DNA from: Tricholoma matsutake
Taxonomy: Eukaryota > Basidiomycota > Agaricomycetes > Agaricales > Tricholomataceae
Direction of reading: 5' to 3'
DNA length: 64,000 nucleotides
NCBI GenBank assembly: GCA_026075535.2
Contig: AP026543.1
Coordinates: 7,998,001 to 8,062,000, forward strand
Shown here: piece after piece, positions 32,319 to 43,113 of the stretch
Layout: every line of letters begins with the position of its first letter
How positions within the stretch are numbered: the first letter of the stretch is position 1
Notes under the pieces: generated by a model
Databases searched by the model: none
Told to the model about the DNA's origin: nothing
The model's input: the letters and a program-made list of their open reading frames with translations, nothing else
Program-made: the position numbers and the translations under genes

Positions 32319-33289
32319 CAGGAAGCCACAAAAGCCATAGCAAAAAGAACCAAGTGATTTGAGCAAGCAGTTGAGCCAGAAGATGCATATCAAGCAGAGA
32401 TGGTGGTGGTTCAAGGTCAAGAGAGGTTGGTGACATGACCATCTGAGTGATATGGTCACAAATCACATGATTTGTAGGATCTTTTTACCAAAATTGAAAA
32501 TTGTCAAATAATGACAAAATACATGTTATTAATGTAAGTATATGAGCAAATCACATGATTTCCTTTTTGGGAAAAAATGATATGGTTGGAATCAGAATTC
32601 TCTTGGCATTCAGAATCTGCAACATTTGTCATCAGAACTTATCTGGTTATTGAGAATAACACATGTAAACAATATAGTAACAAGAGTTTGAAAAAATTTG
32701 TTTTGAAATTTTTTATATATGGTTGGATGCACCATCTGCTTGGCATCATAAATCTATAAGATTTGTCATCAGAACAGTGTTTGTTGTTGAAATATAGCAT
32801 TCATTGTTTGAAATTTCTATCCATTTTACTCTATTTGACCAAACAAATAACATATTTGAACTCAGCTTTAAAAATGGGTCGGACTGATATAGCACATCAC
32901 TAGTTTGTATGCACTTTTAGAAAAACAAACAAATACAAGCAAATAGAACAAACATCTAATTCAAAGTTAAATATAGCTATTACAATGTTACATTAACTTA
33001 ATCAATACAATATCTAGCAATTGAACATAAAGTCTAAATATAGCATGTGGGAAAATTCACAAAACAAATAACATATTTGAACTCAGCTTAAAAAATGGGT
33101 CAGAATGATATAGCACATCACTAGTCTCCAGTAACTGACCTAATATATCAGATAATAAGTCGATCTGATTGATATAAGGTCTGCCCCAACTTAAGAGTGG
33201 CGTAGTGAGGGGGTCCCATTGGTTGCCCTCGGCCGAAATCACACAGGAAATATATTGTACATGAGGTTTGATCAGTAGATAAGATTGAT
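32319..33289. other. Flank with a roughly 60-bp direct repeat, no gene recognised
   Basis: A block reading ACAAATAACATATTTGAACT, then a short A/T stretch, then TGATATAGCACATCACTAGT occurs at about 32844-32904 and again at about 33062-33124. The motif AACTTAAGAGTGGCGTAGTG (33189-33208) recurs inverted near 40090-40112, on the far side of the intact Gypsy. A weak hint of older MITE ends around the helicase fragment. Confidence 0.45.
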
Positions 33290-33654
33290 AAGATAGATAA
33301 ACAATTGAACAAGATTCAGCTGAGGAGTCATCAAGCATGGATCATCAATGCCATAGACCACCAGATTCTTCTGGAAGGTCTCATTGCACACTACCATGTC
33401 AAACTCTTTGGATGTGAGCCTCTCTGCAGAAAGAAGTACCACCGACCACTGGCAAAGGCAAATCTCTCCAAATAGATTGCACCCTTCACGTGAAGCTGCA
33501 CTCAAGCTTTCAGCACTTAGAGACACTGCTTTGAGGCCTACTGCTTCAATTTCTCGCACCTGGTATGCCCGTAAAAAATGAAACTCATATTATCCTGATT
33601 TTTTATTTATTTTAAACTTACATGATTATTTCCAAGCTCTATGAGTGGGGTTAC

Positions 33655-34080
33655 TATAAGGGCAACCTAAGCCTCTAGCAAAGGGAAATCCGAAGTTAAA
33701 ATTATACTACATAATACAGGCATTGGGGGCGCACCTAGCAAAGGGAAATCTGAAGAGAAAACTCTAAGGATCCCCTTGCTGATGCCCAGTATATGTGAAG
33801 ACGACAAAAATCAAATATAACCTAAAAATAGAAAAAGGCGGAGATAGGCGGATCAAGGCCGCCGAATGACATCATACCAAGGGGTATGTGTCGGAAGGGG
33901 TACTCCGCCTCTAAATATAAAAGTGTCAACATATACAAACATGATAGCAAGGGAAAATTAGTAATAAAATCCGGAAAAATCATAGAAAATGAAGAATAGA
34001 AGGAAATGAGGTGGGGAAAAATATGGGACAAACATAAAAAATAGGAAAAACACACAGGGCACCCCCTTAGTCCCCTTACA
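33655..34080 (-). repeat. 3' LTR of the intact Gypsy
   Basis: 426 bp. Starts on the minus strand at 34080 directly after a GGGGGTGA-rich purine tract (polypurine tract, 34081-34095). Confidence 0.95.
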
Positions 34081-34091
34081 TCACCCCCTCT

Positions 34092-37000
34092 CTAAGATGC
34101 ATCGCCCCGATGCATTCGAAATCGTATACGACCAAAGTCCGTGACTTGAATGCGACGCGGTGCAGCAGTGTGCCGTCGGTGGAATTCCTTGATTAACCGA
34201 GGGGCATTTACATCAGACTCTTCGACCCATGAGTTCTCCTCATACCCATAACCCTTCCAATGTACCAAATACTGGAGTTTTCCTCGACGCAAACGGCTGT
34301 CCAAGATTGACTCGACTTCATATTGGGGTTCTCCCTCGATCACTGTAGGTGGTGGTGGTGGGTGTGAATGGCGTCCCGGGAACAGATCTGGGGGAGCTGG
34401 AAGCAATTTGACGACATGGAAGACGGGATGGAGTCTGGACATGGAGGCTGGGAGGCGTAGACGATAGGCATGTGTTCCAACGCACTTGACAATGGGGAAA
34501 GGTCCCAAGAAGCGATGAGCGAGTTTCTTGGATGGACGTGTAGTGGAGATGTCACTGGAGTCAAGATAAACTCGATCACCAACCTTGTACTGAGGGGTTG
34601 GGGAGTGACGCTGGTTGTAAAATCGCGCCATGTCGTCCTTTGCCTTTGCTAAGGCTGCCCTTGCCTCCTCCAAGCTATCCCTCATGCGTTCTGTGAACTC
34701 ATTCACTGTCTCGATGTGTGAGGGAGTTTGGCGAGGTTCAAATCCCATGCGTGGATGTCGTCCAGTGTCTAAGAGGAAAGGGGTCTGTTGAGTGGAAGCA
34801 TGGACATGGTTGTTGTATCCGAACTCGGCCAAAGGAAGGAGATCATCCCAATCATCCTGGCGTTCATTGACAAAGAGGCGGATGTACTGCTCCAGTTCCT
34901 GGTTGACTCGCTCCGTCTGGCCATCAGTTTGTGGGTGATAAGCAGTTGAAGCGAGGAGTTTGATCCCCAGGAGTCGGTACAGCTCACGAGTGAACTCTGC
35001 CATGAACTGAGGGCCACGATCCGAGAGGAAGGCACCAGGAAGTCCATGTAACTTCCACACGTGGTGGAGGTAGAGTCGAGCGGCACCTAGGGCACTGACA
35101 GTGGTGTGAGTGGGAATGAAGTGAGCGCGTTTTCCCACTGAGTCAACTGTGCACATCACCGCATCAAACCCGTTTGACTCTGGCAATTCCACCACAAAGT
35201 CGACGCTGACGACATCCCAACGACTCTCTGGAACAGGAAGAGGGTGTAGCTCACCAATAGGCTTGCGACGAGGGACCTTGGTGCGTAAGCAAAGGTCACA
35301 AGTGCGACAATACTGACCAATGAGCCGTGACATTTGTGGCCACCAATAGTTCCGTGAGGTGAGCTCCAAGGTCTTCCAGCGTCCGGGGTGGCCAGCAATC
35401 TGTGAGTCATGGTGTTGGGATATGATGCGCCGGCGAAGGTCTGGGTCATTGGGAACATAGATGCGATCCCTGAAATACAACAAGTCCTCCTTTTCAGCCC
35501 ACTCTGCCGCACGTAAGGAAAGGGTCGATCCCTTCCTCAGTTCTTTAACAGCTCGGGCGACAACATCCTCATGTAAACCGCTACGGTTTGCGCGACGAAT
35601 GTCACGTAGAATGTCCCGCTCCTCGCCCTGGGGTACGATGCCTTCCAGTGCCCGAATGGTGAACAGGTCTGGCTGCAACAGCACAATGTTTTGGTTGTCA
35701 CCGCTGCCATCCCCATGGTCTGCACGTCGGGATAGGGCATCGGTCTTCCCCATGCTGCGACCCGGACGGTGGTGCAAGGAGAAGTCGAATCTAGATAGAT
35801 ACAGGGACCAACGAGCTTGACGACGGTTCAATTTCTTGGCCGTCATGAAGTACTCGAGGTTCTTGTGATCCGTCCAAATTTCCACCTTGTGTTGGGCACC
35901 CTCGAGGAAGTGTCGCCACTCCTCAAGCGCACGCATTATCGCCAACATCTCCTTGTCATGGATCTCGTAGTTTCTCTCTACAGCACTAAGGCTTTTGGAG
36001 TAGAACGCAACAGGATGCCACTTCTGGTCCTCCGGAGACTGCTGAGACAACACAGCGCCCGTCGCAAAGTCAGAACTGTCAGCTTCTACACGAAAAGGAC
36101 GCGAATCGTCAGCAAAGGTAAGGATCGGAGCGGAAGTGACCATCTCCTTAAGCTTTTCGAACGCCTCCTGTTGTGCATTATCCCACCTCCATGCCTCCTT
36201 TCCTGTCAAGTCGAACAGCGGTTGTGCATGATGTGAGAAATCCTTGATAAAACGCCGATAAAAATTGATGAAGCCCAGGAAAGACTGCACCTCCTTCTTG
36301 TTCGTGGGCGTAGGCCAAGCTGTGACCCCATTTACCTTGATAGGATCCATCTCCACTTGACCCTCCGAGATAATCAGGCCGAGGTACTCGATCTTGGTCC
36401 TTTCGAACTCGCATTTGTCCTGACGAAGGTAGAGTTTGTACCGTCGAAGTCGCTCTAGGACGAGGCGTGTGATGTGACGGTGCTCTTCAACTGTGCGAGT
36501 GAAGATGAGGATGTCATCGAGATAGATGCAGGCAACGCCTTCGAGGATGAGGTCATGGAAGATGTCGTTCATCATGGTCTGAAAGGTGGCAGGGCTATTA
36601 GTAAGGCCAAAGAACATGACAAGCGGTTCAAAAAGACCACGGTTGGTACGAAAGGCTGCCTTCCACTCATCTCCCTCCTTTATCCTCACATTATTATAGC
36701 CCCAACGGACATCGAGCTTGGTGAAGTATCGGGCTCCACGGAGCTGGTTTACGAGTTCGGAGATGAGGGGTAGTGGGTAGCGATTTTTGACCGTGATGTT
36801 GTTGAGTCTTCTGTAGTCTTGAACCGGTCGAAGTGAGCCATCCTTCTTCTTGACAAAGAAAAAGGGAGAGGCCATGGGTGACTTCGATGGTCGAATACGT
36901 CCAGAGGCCAGGTGCTCGTCAATGAACTGGTCAAGCTGCCGTTGTTCCTCCGGAGAGAGAGGATAGACCTTGCAGGATGAAGGGGTTGCGCCGGGGGTGA

Positions 37001-37994
37001 GTTCGATCGCGTGATCCCATGGCTTACGCGCAGGAAGAGAGTCAAATGACTCCTTGGAGAACACGTCTTCAAACTCATGGAGATGAGGGAGTAAGGAGTT
37101 AGTAGAGGATTTAGCAGCGTTGTTTTTGTGGAAGGCCTCGGCGAGGCGTTGGGATATGTTCGATGTGGCACACACCTCATGCGATGAGCGAATCGCAGTG
37201 TAGAAGATCCGATCACCCTCCTCCACTTCCTCTGGGTCCTCATCATCATCATCCGAGTCCGGCATTAGATCAGGAACCCCTTCCAATTCCACTTCAGGTA
37301 TAGGCAGGGGTCCAGCACGACACTTCTGAGTTCGTCGTATTGCTGCCTTCTGTCCACGACGTTCTTGCCTGGCTTCTGTGAAACACGTCCGACAGCGGGA
37401 TGGACATCGGCTCATGGTAACCTCCCCGGTGCGCCAGTCGACCTCTGGGTTATGGTCTCGAAGCCATGGATATCCCAAAATCGCCTTTTGCTTTCCTAAT
37501 TGAGTGACAGCAAAAAGGGCACGCTCACTATGATCTTTGTAACGGAGAACCAGGTCTGCAACCTCTCGGATGGCACCAGCTTCATTTGGGGATCCATCCA
37601 CATTATATACAGGTATCGGACGTGAGAGTGAGCGAGTATTTAGACGATGTTGTTGTACCAGATGGGAATCGATGAAGAGACCAGTCGCACCAGAGTCCAG
37701 GAGCGCAGAAACACCAAGTATCTGTCCAGTGTCGGTCGTCTGCAGTTCGATGGCTAGGTTTAAGGAATGTGCAGAGGGAGTGGATGCCACAATATACTTG
37801 CGTGGTAGTTTACGCTCCCATGATTTAATTTTGGGACGTGGAGTAGAAGGAGAGATGGGGAGAGCAGGTACGTCTTTAGCCAACTTCGAAGGGTCAGAGA
37901 GGGGAGCAGTCACAGAAATGGATTCATTCTCCAGGGATTCAACTGACAAGACTTCAAAGCGGTTATGGACAGGCAGTGAGGGCGTACAATTCAC
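34092..37994 (-). CDS. Gypsy pol polyprotein, 1300 aa, intact, with chromodomain
   Basis: Encodes protease, reverse transcriptase, RNase H, integrase and a C-terminal chromodomain in one frame. Approximate residues: protease LLDSGATGLFIDS at 100; RT KVYPLSPEEQRQLDQF at 345, [34 protein letters not shown], active site [10 protein letters not shown] at 490; RNase H VEADSSDFATGAVLSQ at 635; integrase HHCC finger from HHDSQIAGHPGRW to CRTCDLC (865-905), catalytic VVSVDFVVELP at 935, LSDRGPQFMAEF, QTDGQTERVNQELEQYI at 1025; chromodomain YEVESILDSRLRRG and YLVHWKGYGYEENSW at 1225-1260. The chromodomain places it among chromoviruses, which can target heterochromatin. The start ATG 37994 overlaps the gag stop in ATGA. 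No stops or frameshifts. Confidence 0.97.
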   Translation of the reverse strand: MNCTPSLPVHNRFEVLSVESLENESISVTAPLSDPSKLAKDVPALPISPSTPRPKIKSWERKLPRKYIVASTPSAHSLNLAIELQTTDTGQILGVSALLDSGATGLFIDSHLVQQHRLNTRSLSRPIPVYNVDGSPNEAGAIREVADLVLRYKDHSERALFAVTQLGKQKAILGYPWLRDHNPEVDWRTGEVTMSRCPSRCRTCFTEARQERRGQKAAIRRTQKCRAGPLPIPEVELEGVPDLMPDSDDDDEDPEEVEEGDRIFYTAIRSSHEVCATSNISQRLAEAFHKNNAAKSSTNSLLPHLHEFEDVFSKESFDSLPARKPWDHAIELTPGATPSSCKVYPLSPEEQRQLDQFIDEHLASGRIRPSKSPMASPFFFVKKKDGSLRPVQDYRRLNNITVKNRYPLPLISELVNQLRGARYFTKLDVRWGYNNVRIKEGDEWKAAFRTNRGLFEPLVMFFGLTNSPATFQTMMNDIFHDLILEGVACIYLDDILIFTRTVEEHRHITRLVLERLRRYKLYLRQDKCEFERTKIEYLGLIISEGQVEMDPIKVNGVTAWPTPTNKKEVQSFLGFINFYRRFIKDFSHHAQPLFDLTGKEAWRWDNAQQEAFEKLKEMVTSAPILTFADDSRPFRVEADSSDFATGAVLSQQSPEDQKWHPVAFYSKSLSAVERNYEIHDKEMLAIMRALEEWRHFLEGAQHKVEIWTDHKNLEYFMTAKKLNRRQARWSLYLSRFDFSLHHRPGRSMGKTDALSRRADHGDGSGDNQNIVLLQPDLFTIRALEGIVPQGEERDILRDIRRANRSGLHEDVVARAVKELRKGSTLSLRAAEWAEKEDLLYFRDRIYVPNDPDLRRRIISQHHDSQIAGHPGRWKTLELTSRNYWWPQMSRLIGQYCRTCDLCLRTKVPRRKPIGELHPLPVPESRWDVVSVDFVVELPESNGFDAVMCTVDSVGKRAHFIPTHTTVSALGAARLYLHHVWKLHGLPGAFLSDRGPQFMAEFTRELYRLLGIKLLASTAYHPQTDGQTERVNQELEQYIRLFVNERQDDWDDLLPLAEFGYNNHVHASTQQTPFLLDTGRHPRMGFEPRQTPSHIETVNEFTERMRDSLEEARAALAKAKDDMARFYNQRHSPTPQYKVGDRVYLDSSDISTTRPSKKLAHRFLGPFPIVKCVGTHAYRLRLPASMSRLHPVFHVVKLLPAPPDLFPGRHSHPPPPPTVIEGEPQYEVESILDSRLRRGKLQYLVHWKGYGYEENSWVEESDVNAPRLIKEFHRRHTAAPRRIQVTDFGRIRFRMHRGDAS

Positions 37995-39109
37995 TCGCTG
38001 CGAATAGGAAAATCCTGCTCCTCTACAACTTCCAGCTTAACCTCCTCTGCAACTTGATCCTTCGCTTCCTCAACATCTACAAGTGCCAACAGATCTTGCA
38101 GGAGTTCGTCTCGTCCCTCGGGGGTGAGCATGCGGATATCCTGATGATGGGGACACGCTCCAGCCCTGTGTCCAGGTTCCCCACAACGGTAGCAGAGATC
38201 CAACTTACGTGCACGGCTGCGGGCTGCATCAACATCCATTGGTACTGGGATATTGACGGCTGGTGTGGGAGTTTGACGAGCAGGAATGGGGTTAGGGCGG
38301 GGGAGGCTTCGATTGAAGGTGTAGGGTGTATGAGTGGTAGTTGGAGCACGGAATGCAGCATTAAACGCCGCATTTGTGAGTCGGTTCTCGTCACAGAGTG
38401 AAGCAGCTTCATACCAAGCAAGGATATCATCGTCCGCTGGGCGCCCTTCCAACATCTGTGCAATCTGGTCCTGAATTTCTCGGTTGAGCCCCCGTCGGAA
38501 CTTCACCACCACTGGTATCCCACTCCCATACCCTGCCATGTCCACCAAATCCTTGAACTCATCGATATAGTCGTCCACGGATCGACGTCCCTGGTGGTAA
38601 GTGGATGACTCAAGTCGTGTCACTGCTCGGTGGCGTTCATTGAGGGGGCAGAAGTGGCGTACGAACTCAGCTCGAAAGTCACCCCAAGTGGAGAAAGGTA
38701 GAGAACCGAGTTCTTTAGTTTGACGTAGGATACGGTCCACATAGAGATAGGCGCGTTCAGATTTCATGTATGTGAAGGCCCAATAAATTTTTGCAGCCTC
38801 ATCGACGAATTGATGCGACTGGAGACTAATGTATAACTCACAGGAATTAAGGAATGCACGTCCCTGCGCACGTGCACCATTAAATTCGGCGGGGGGGGAC
38901 GGTTTGATCTGGGCACGTTCCTTAGTGGACGCGTTTGGCAAAACATCGTTGTTGGGTGCGCTTGGAGTCGTGAAGGGGGAACTATTAGTCGTAGGGTTAG
39001 CCTGGAGGGTCCTAACAAAGTTTTCAATCGTAGATTTAAGCGAGTCGATTTGCGCGCGCATTCCGGAAACGTCGCTTTCAAGCGCGTCGAAGCGTTCTGA
39101 TGCGTCCAT
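37991..39109 (-). CDS. Gypsy gag, 372 aa, intact
   Basis: Starts MDASERFDALESDVSGMRAQ, an N-terminal heptad-rich segment (to about residue 45), then the capsid region (SPPAEFNGARAQGRAFLNSC, WGDFRAEFVRHFCPLNERHR, YHQGRRSVDDYIDEFKDLVD), a Pro/Thr-rich linker and the CCHC knuckle CYRCGEPGHRAGAC (about residue 303). It ends in an acidic tail. The TGA stop overlaps the pol start codon as ATGA, suggesting coupled termination and re-initiation rather than a frameshift or readthrough to make pol. Confidence 0.96.
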   Translation of the reverse strand: MDASERFDALESDVSGMRAQIDSLKSTIENFVRTLQANPTTNSSPFTTPSAPNNDVLPNASTKERAQIKPSPPAEFNGARAQGRAFLNSCELYISLQSHQFVDEAAKIYWAFTYMKSERAYLYVDRILRQTKELGSLPFSTWGDFRAEFVRHFCPLNERHRAVTRLESSTYHQGRRSVDDYIDEFKDLVDMAGYGSGIPVVVKFRRGLNREIQDQIAQMLEGRPADDDILAWYEAASLCDENRLTNAAFNAAFRAPTTTHTPYTFNRSLPRPNPIPARQTPTPAVNIPVPMDVDAARSRARKLDLCYRCGEPGHRAGACPHHQDIRMLTPEGRDELLQDLLALVDVEEAKDQVAEEVKLEVVEEQDFPIRSE

Positions 39110-39274
39110 GTCGCTAGGGAGCGCGTTTGGCGAAAATGGCGGCGCAATAAAGGCGAGAGTATCTGGAACGCGTGTAGGGACTCTGTGGAGCTTTGGGAAG
39201 CGTCGTCCAGTCCGTACCTGCCTATTTTGGGCAGCGCGTTCGCGATTTTCGGGCCTTAGGGGAGAGTTTTCTAC

Positions 39275-39700
39275 TATAAGGGCAACCTAAGCCTCTAGCA
39301 AAGGGAAATCCGAAGTTAAAATTATACTACATAATACAGGCATTGGGGGCGCACCTAGCAAAGGGAAATCCGAAGAGAAAACTCTAAGGATCCCCTTGCT
39401 GATGCCCAGTATATGTGAAGACGACAAAAATCAAATATAACCTAAAAATAGAAAAAGGCGGAGATAGGTGGATCAAGGCCGCCGAATGACATCATACCAA
39501 GGGGTATGTGTCGGAAGGGGTACTCCGCCTCTAAATATAAAAGTGTCAACATATACAAACATGATAGCAAGGGAAAATTAGTAATAAAATCCGGAAAAAT
39601 CATAGAAAATGAAGAATAGAAGGAAATGAGGTGGGGAAAAATATGGGACGAACATAAAAAATAGGAAAAACACACAGGGCACCCCCTTAGTCCCCTTACA
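39275..39700 (-). repeat. 5' LTR of the intact Gypsy
   Basis: 426 bp, followed on the minus strand by GTAGAAAACTCTCCCC. I do not recognise a standard tRNA primer-binding site there. The outer side carries the GTTAC duplication. Confidence 0.93.
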
Positions 39701-40886
39701 GTTACAATTAATGCAATAGGATGGGAGGGGGGTTGGGGTATTCCAGCAACGGGGTTCCCAAGGAGATGTTCCATAACCAGAAGTGGAGCATAAAAAGCAG
39801 TGGTTTTGCCAGAGCCAGTGGGTGCAATAAGTATGAGAGAAATTTTGTCTAGTGTGTGAGCCCAAGATTCAAGCTGGTATGAGCAGGGGCCATTGGTCCA
39901 TTGAGGTACGCACTGCTCAATGATCCTGTGAATCCGTGTGCGCCCTTCCATAGATCGCCATGAGTGTGGCTCGGGGCACATGCCTCATCTGATGAAACAT
40001 TTTTCTTTTCGGACATAAATGAATGACAAAGCATCCTCTTTAGGCTATGTTTGGTACAGCTTGGTGTCCGATAACTATGGAACTGACCCCTTCACTATGC
40101 CACTCTTAAGTTGATAGAGACTAGCACATCACTAGTTTACATGCACTTTGGTCTCATTCCTATTTTGGAAATACTTTGCCGCAGTCCAAGTGATGAATAA
40201 ATGAATGAATAGATGAATGAAATTTGGCCATAATTCCTGGGATGATAAAGAATGAGTCTTAAGTAAACTTAAGAACTCGTATATGGCCAAAGTCAGTGAC
40301 TTGAATGCGATGCAGTGCAGCAGTGTGCCATTGGTGGAATTCCTTGACTAACCGAGGGGCACTCACATTGGACTCCTTGACCCATGAGTTCTCCTCATAC
40401 CCATAACCCTTCCAGTGCACCAAATACTGGAGTTTTCCTCAATGCAACCGGCTGTCCAAGATCGACTCAACTTTGTACTGGGGTTCTCCCTTGAGGTGGT
40501 GGTGGACATGAACGGCGTCCTGGGAATGGATCTGGGGGAGCTGGAAGGAGTTTGATGACAAGGAAGACCAGGTAGAGTCTGGACATGGAGGCTGGGAGGT
40601 GCAGACGATGGGCATGTGTTCCAACACACTTGACAATGGAGAAAGGTCCCAGGAAGCAATGGGTGAGTTTCTTGGATGGACATGTGGTGGAGATGTCACT
40701 AGAGTCAAGATAAACTCAATCACCAACGTTGTACTGAGGGGCTGGAGAATGGCATTGATTGTAAAAGCATGCCATGTTGTCCTTTGCCTTCGCTAAGGCT
40801 GTCTTTGCCTCCTCCAAGCTATCCCTCATGCTTTCTGTGAACTCATTCACCGTCTTGATGTGTGAGGGAGTTTGGCGAGGTTCAAA

Positions 40887-42256
40887 TAGGCAATAGCATG
40901 GGTATGGGTATGGGTCATGGAATACCAACCCGCAACCCGTGCCCTACCCATCACCAAAAAGGAGGTAACTAACAGCTTGAAATATAACATATAAGTCTAT
41001 TTAAAATTATTAACTACATATTAAAAATGAAAGTGGGGCAAGCCCAGCTCCACCAGTAGAAATGGGAGGGTTTATATACCCCCAGGATGTGCACAGACAA
41101 TTTGGCCTTGTGTGCACATGGTATTCATGTCTTCGTTGATTCTTGACATGTTATTTACATTTATTTGTAATCATTTGTGACAATGACTCAACCATCCCAG
41201 GCCACAACAAGGATGACCAGGATGACCAAATGAGCAGGGCCCCCACCCAGCAGACTAAAGCAAGGGCCTAAGAAATGTGTACAATGTTTCTTGGGCTGTA
41301 TGTAAGTCTTTTTTCTCTCTCTTTTCATTTTATTGTTACTAACTAATGTTACTAACAAATGTTACTAGATCTGGATTCTGATGATGAGGACAAACCCCAC
41401 CCTGCCACTGCCATGAGCCCCTGCTCATGGGGTGGCTGGCCCAGGCTGGGTGGTATGAAGTAACCCAGATCAATGATGGATGATGAGGACGAGGACAGGA
41501 TGACACGACAACAACAACGAAAGCAAAAAAGGCCCAAGAGACGTCGTCGACATCTCTTGGGCCATTGGTAAGTCTTTTTCTTCCTCATTTCATTTATTTG
41601 TTGCTAATGATCATTTTTAGCTACTGACTAGTTCAGAACTACCGATGATGACAAAACAGCAACAACAGGATGATGAAGCCGACCCAGCACCCACCACACC
41701 GCTGTGAGCCCCTGCTCGTAGGATGGATCATGGGTGCTTAATAACGAACCAGGGGGGATGGAGGGCAGCCACAACTAGGACCATGACAACCACGACCACA
41801 ATGACCAGGACCAGGACCATGACCAGATGACGATGACACAGGACAATGAGGAGGGGGACAAGGGGACGAGGAGGAGGAGGAGGAGGGAATGATGGCACCA
41901 ACCCAGCACCTGCCCCCGCCACTGGGCTGTAAGTTCATTATTTTTCTTGGTTTTTTTTATATTCCTACTAACTAATGTTACTAGCATGAAGTCATGACCA
42001 CCACCCCCCTCTTGCTCACAAACATGAGGTGGGGTGGATTTTAGTACACTTAGAATACTTAGTTTAGATACAATTAATTTATATAATTTATATACTTGGC
42101 CTGGGGGTGCTATGAAACCCGTGCGGGAATTGACACCTGCTGGTACCTGCCTGTACCCACCGCATATCAACCTGCAGGTTGACAGGTTTCTACCCATGCA
42201 AGTATGGGTATGGGTAGAGCTCTGGGTACCCATGGGAGTACCCGTGCTATTGCCTA
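40887..42256 (+). mobile_element. hAT-like element, 1,370 bp, non-autonomous
   Basis: Inverted ends TAGGCAATAGCA(T/C)GGGTA at both sides, flanked by GGTTCAAA (40879-40886 and 42257-42264). The intact Gypsy has the empty site with a single GGTTCAAA at 34735-34742. The outer 70 bases are rich in GGGTA/ACCC motifs. Inside (41180-41950) are exon-like pieces separated by GTAAGTC...TAG introns, including a basic RPKRRRRHLLGHW peptide. They may be the remains of an N-terminal transposase region, but no catalytic motif is visible. Confidence 0.9.
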
Positions 42257-43113
42257 GGTTCAAATCCCATGCGTGGATGCCATCCAGTGTCTAAGAGGAA
42301 AGGGGTCTGTTGAGTGGAAGCATGGACGTGGTTGTTGTATCCAAACTTGGCCAAGGGGAGAAGATTGTCCCAATTGTCCTGGTGCTCATTGATGAAGATG
42401 TGGATGTAGTTCCTCATTGACTCACTCAGTCTGGCCATTAGTTTGTGGGTGATAGGTGGTTGAAGCAAGGAGTTTGATCCCCAGAAGTCAGTACAGCTCA
42501 TGAGTGAACTCTGCCACAAACTGAGGGCCATGGTCAGAAAGGAAAGCACCAGGAAGTCCATGTAATTTCCACACATGGTGGAGATAGAGTCGGGTGGCAC
42601 TGACAGTGGTGTGAGTGGGAATGAAGTGAGTGTATTTCCCCACTGAATCAACTGTGCACATTACTGCATCAAACCCATTTGACTCTGGCAACTCCACCAC
42701 AAAGTCGACACTGACAACATCCCAATGACTCTCTGGAACAGGAAGAGGGTGTAGCTTGCCAATGGGTTTGCGATGAGGAATCTTGGTGCATAAGCAAAGG
42801 TCACAAGTATGACAATACTAACCAATGAGCCGTGACATTTGTGGCCACCAATAATTCTGTGAGGTGAGCTCCAAGGTCTTCCAGCGTCCAGGATGACTGG
42901 TAATCTGTGAGTCATGGTGTTGGGATATGATGCACTGGCAAAGGTCTGGGTCATTGGGGACATAGATGTGATCCCTGAAATACAACAAGTCCTCCTTCTC
43001 AGCCCACTCTGCCACATGCAAGGAGAGGGTGGATCCCTTCCTCAGTTCTTTAACAGCTTGGGAAACAACATCCTCATGTAAACTGCTATGGTTTGTGCAA
43101 TGAATGTCACATA

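Larger units (their letters stand above)
33655..39700 (-). mobile_element. Apparently intact Gypsy chromovirus
   Basis: 6,046 bp with 426-bp LTRs (33655-34080 and 39275-39700) that differ at about three positions, target duplication GTTAC, and two uninterrupted ORFs on the minus strand (gag 372 aa, pol 1300 aa). LTRs begin TGTAAGGGGACT on the minus strand and end GCCCTTATA. CpG is not depleted here. This is the youngest large insertion in the window and the reference for the decayed copy at 40.3-48.6 kb. Confidence 0.96.
33290..40034 (-). pseudogene. DEAD-box (RecQ-like) helicase gene fragment split by the intact Gypsy element
   Basis: Two minus-strand pieces join across the insertion. The upstream piece, 39701-39981, starts MCPEPHSWRSMEGRTRI and has a Q-motif-like region and Walker A APTGSGKTTAF, ending IALIVT. 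The downstream piece, 33290-33654, continues PLIELGNNH (motif Ia), has a likely GT-AG intron at 33560-33621, then VREIEAVGLKAVSLSAESLS and WSVVLLSAERL, with a decayed motif II (YGIDDPCLM where GIDEAHLM-like would be expected). The join uses the GTTAC duplication (33650-33654 and 39701-39705) and restores the frame. Only about 200 codons remain and the later helicase motifs are missing, so this was probably already a gene fragment or repeat-borne copy. Confidence 0.75.

Noticed and set aside
35461..38401. Plus-strand ORFs of 100-150 codons opposite the intact Gypsy gag and pol
   Set aside because: Shadows of the minus-strand polyprotein, with no independent start context or motif.
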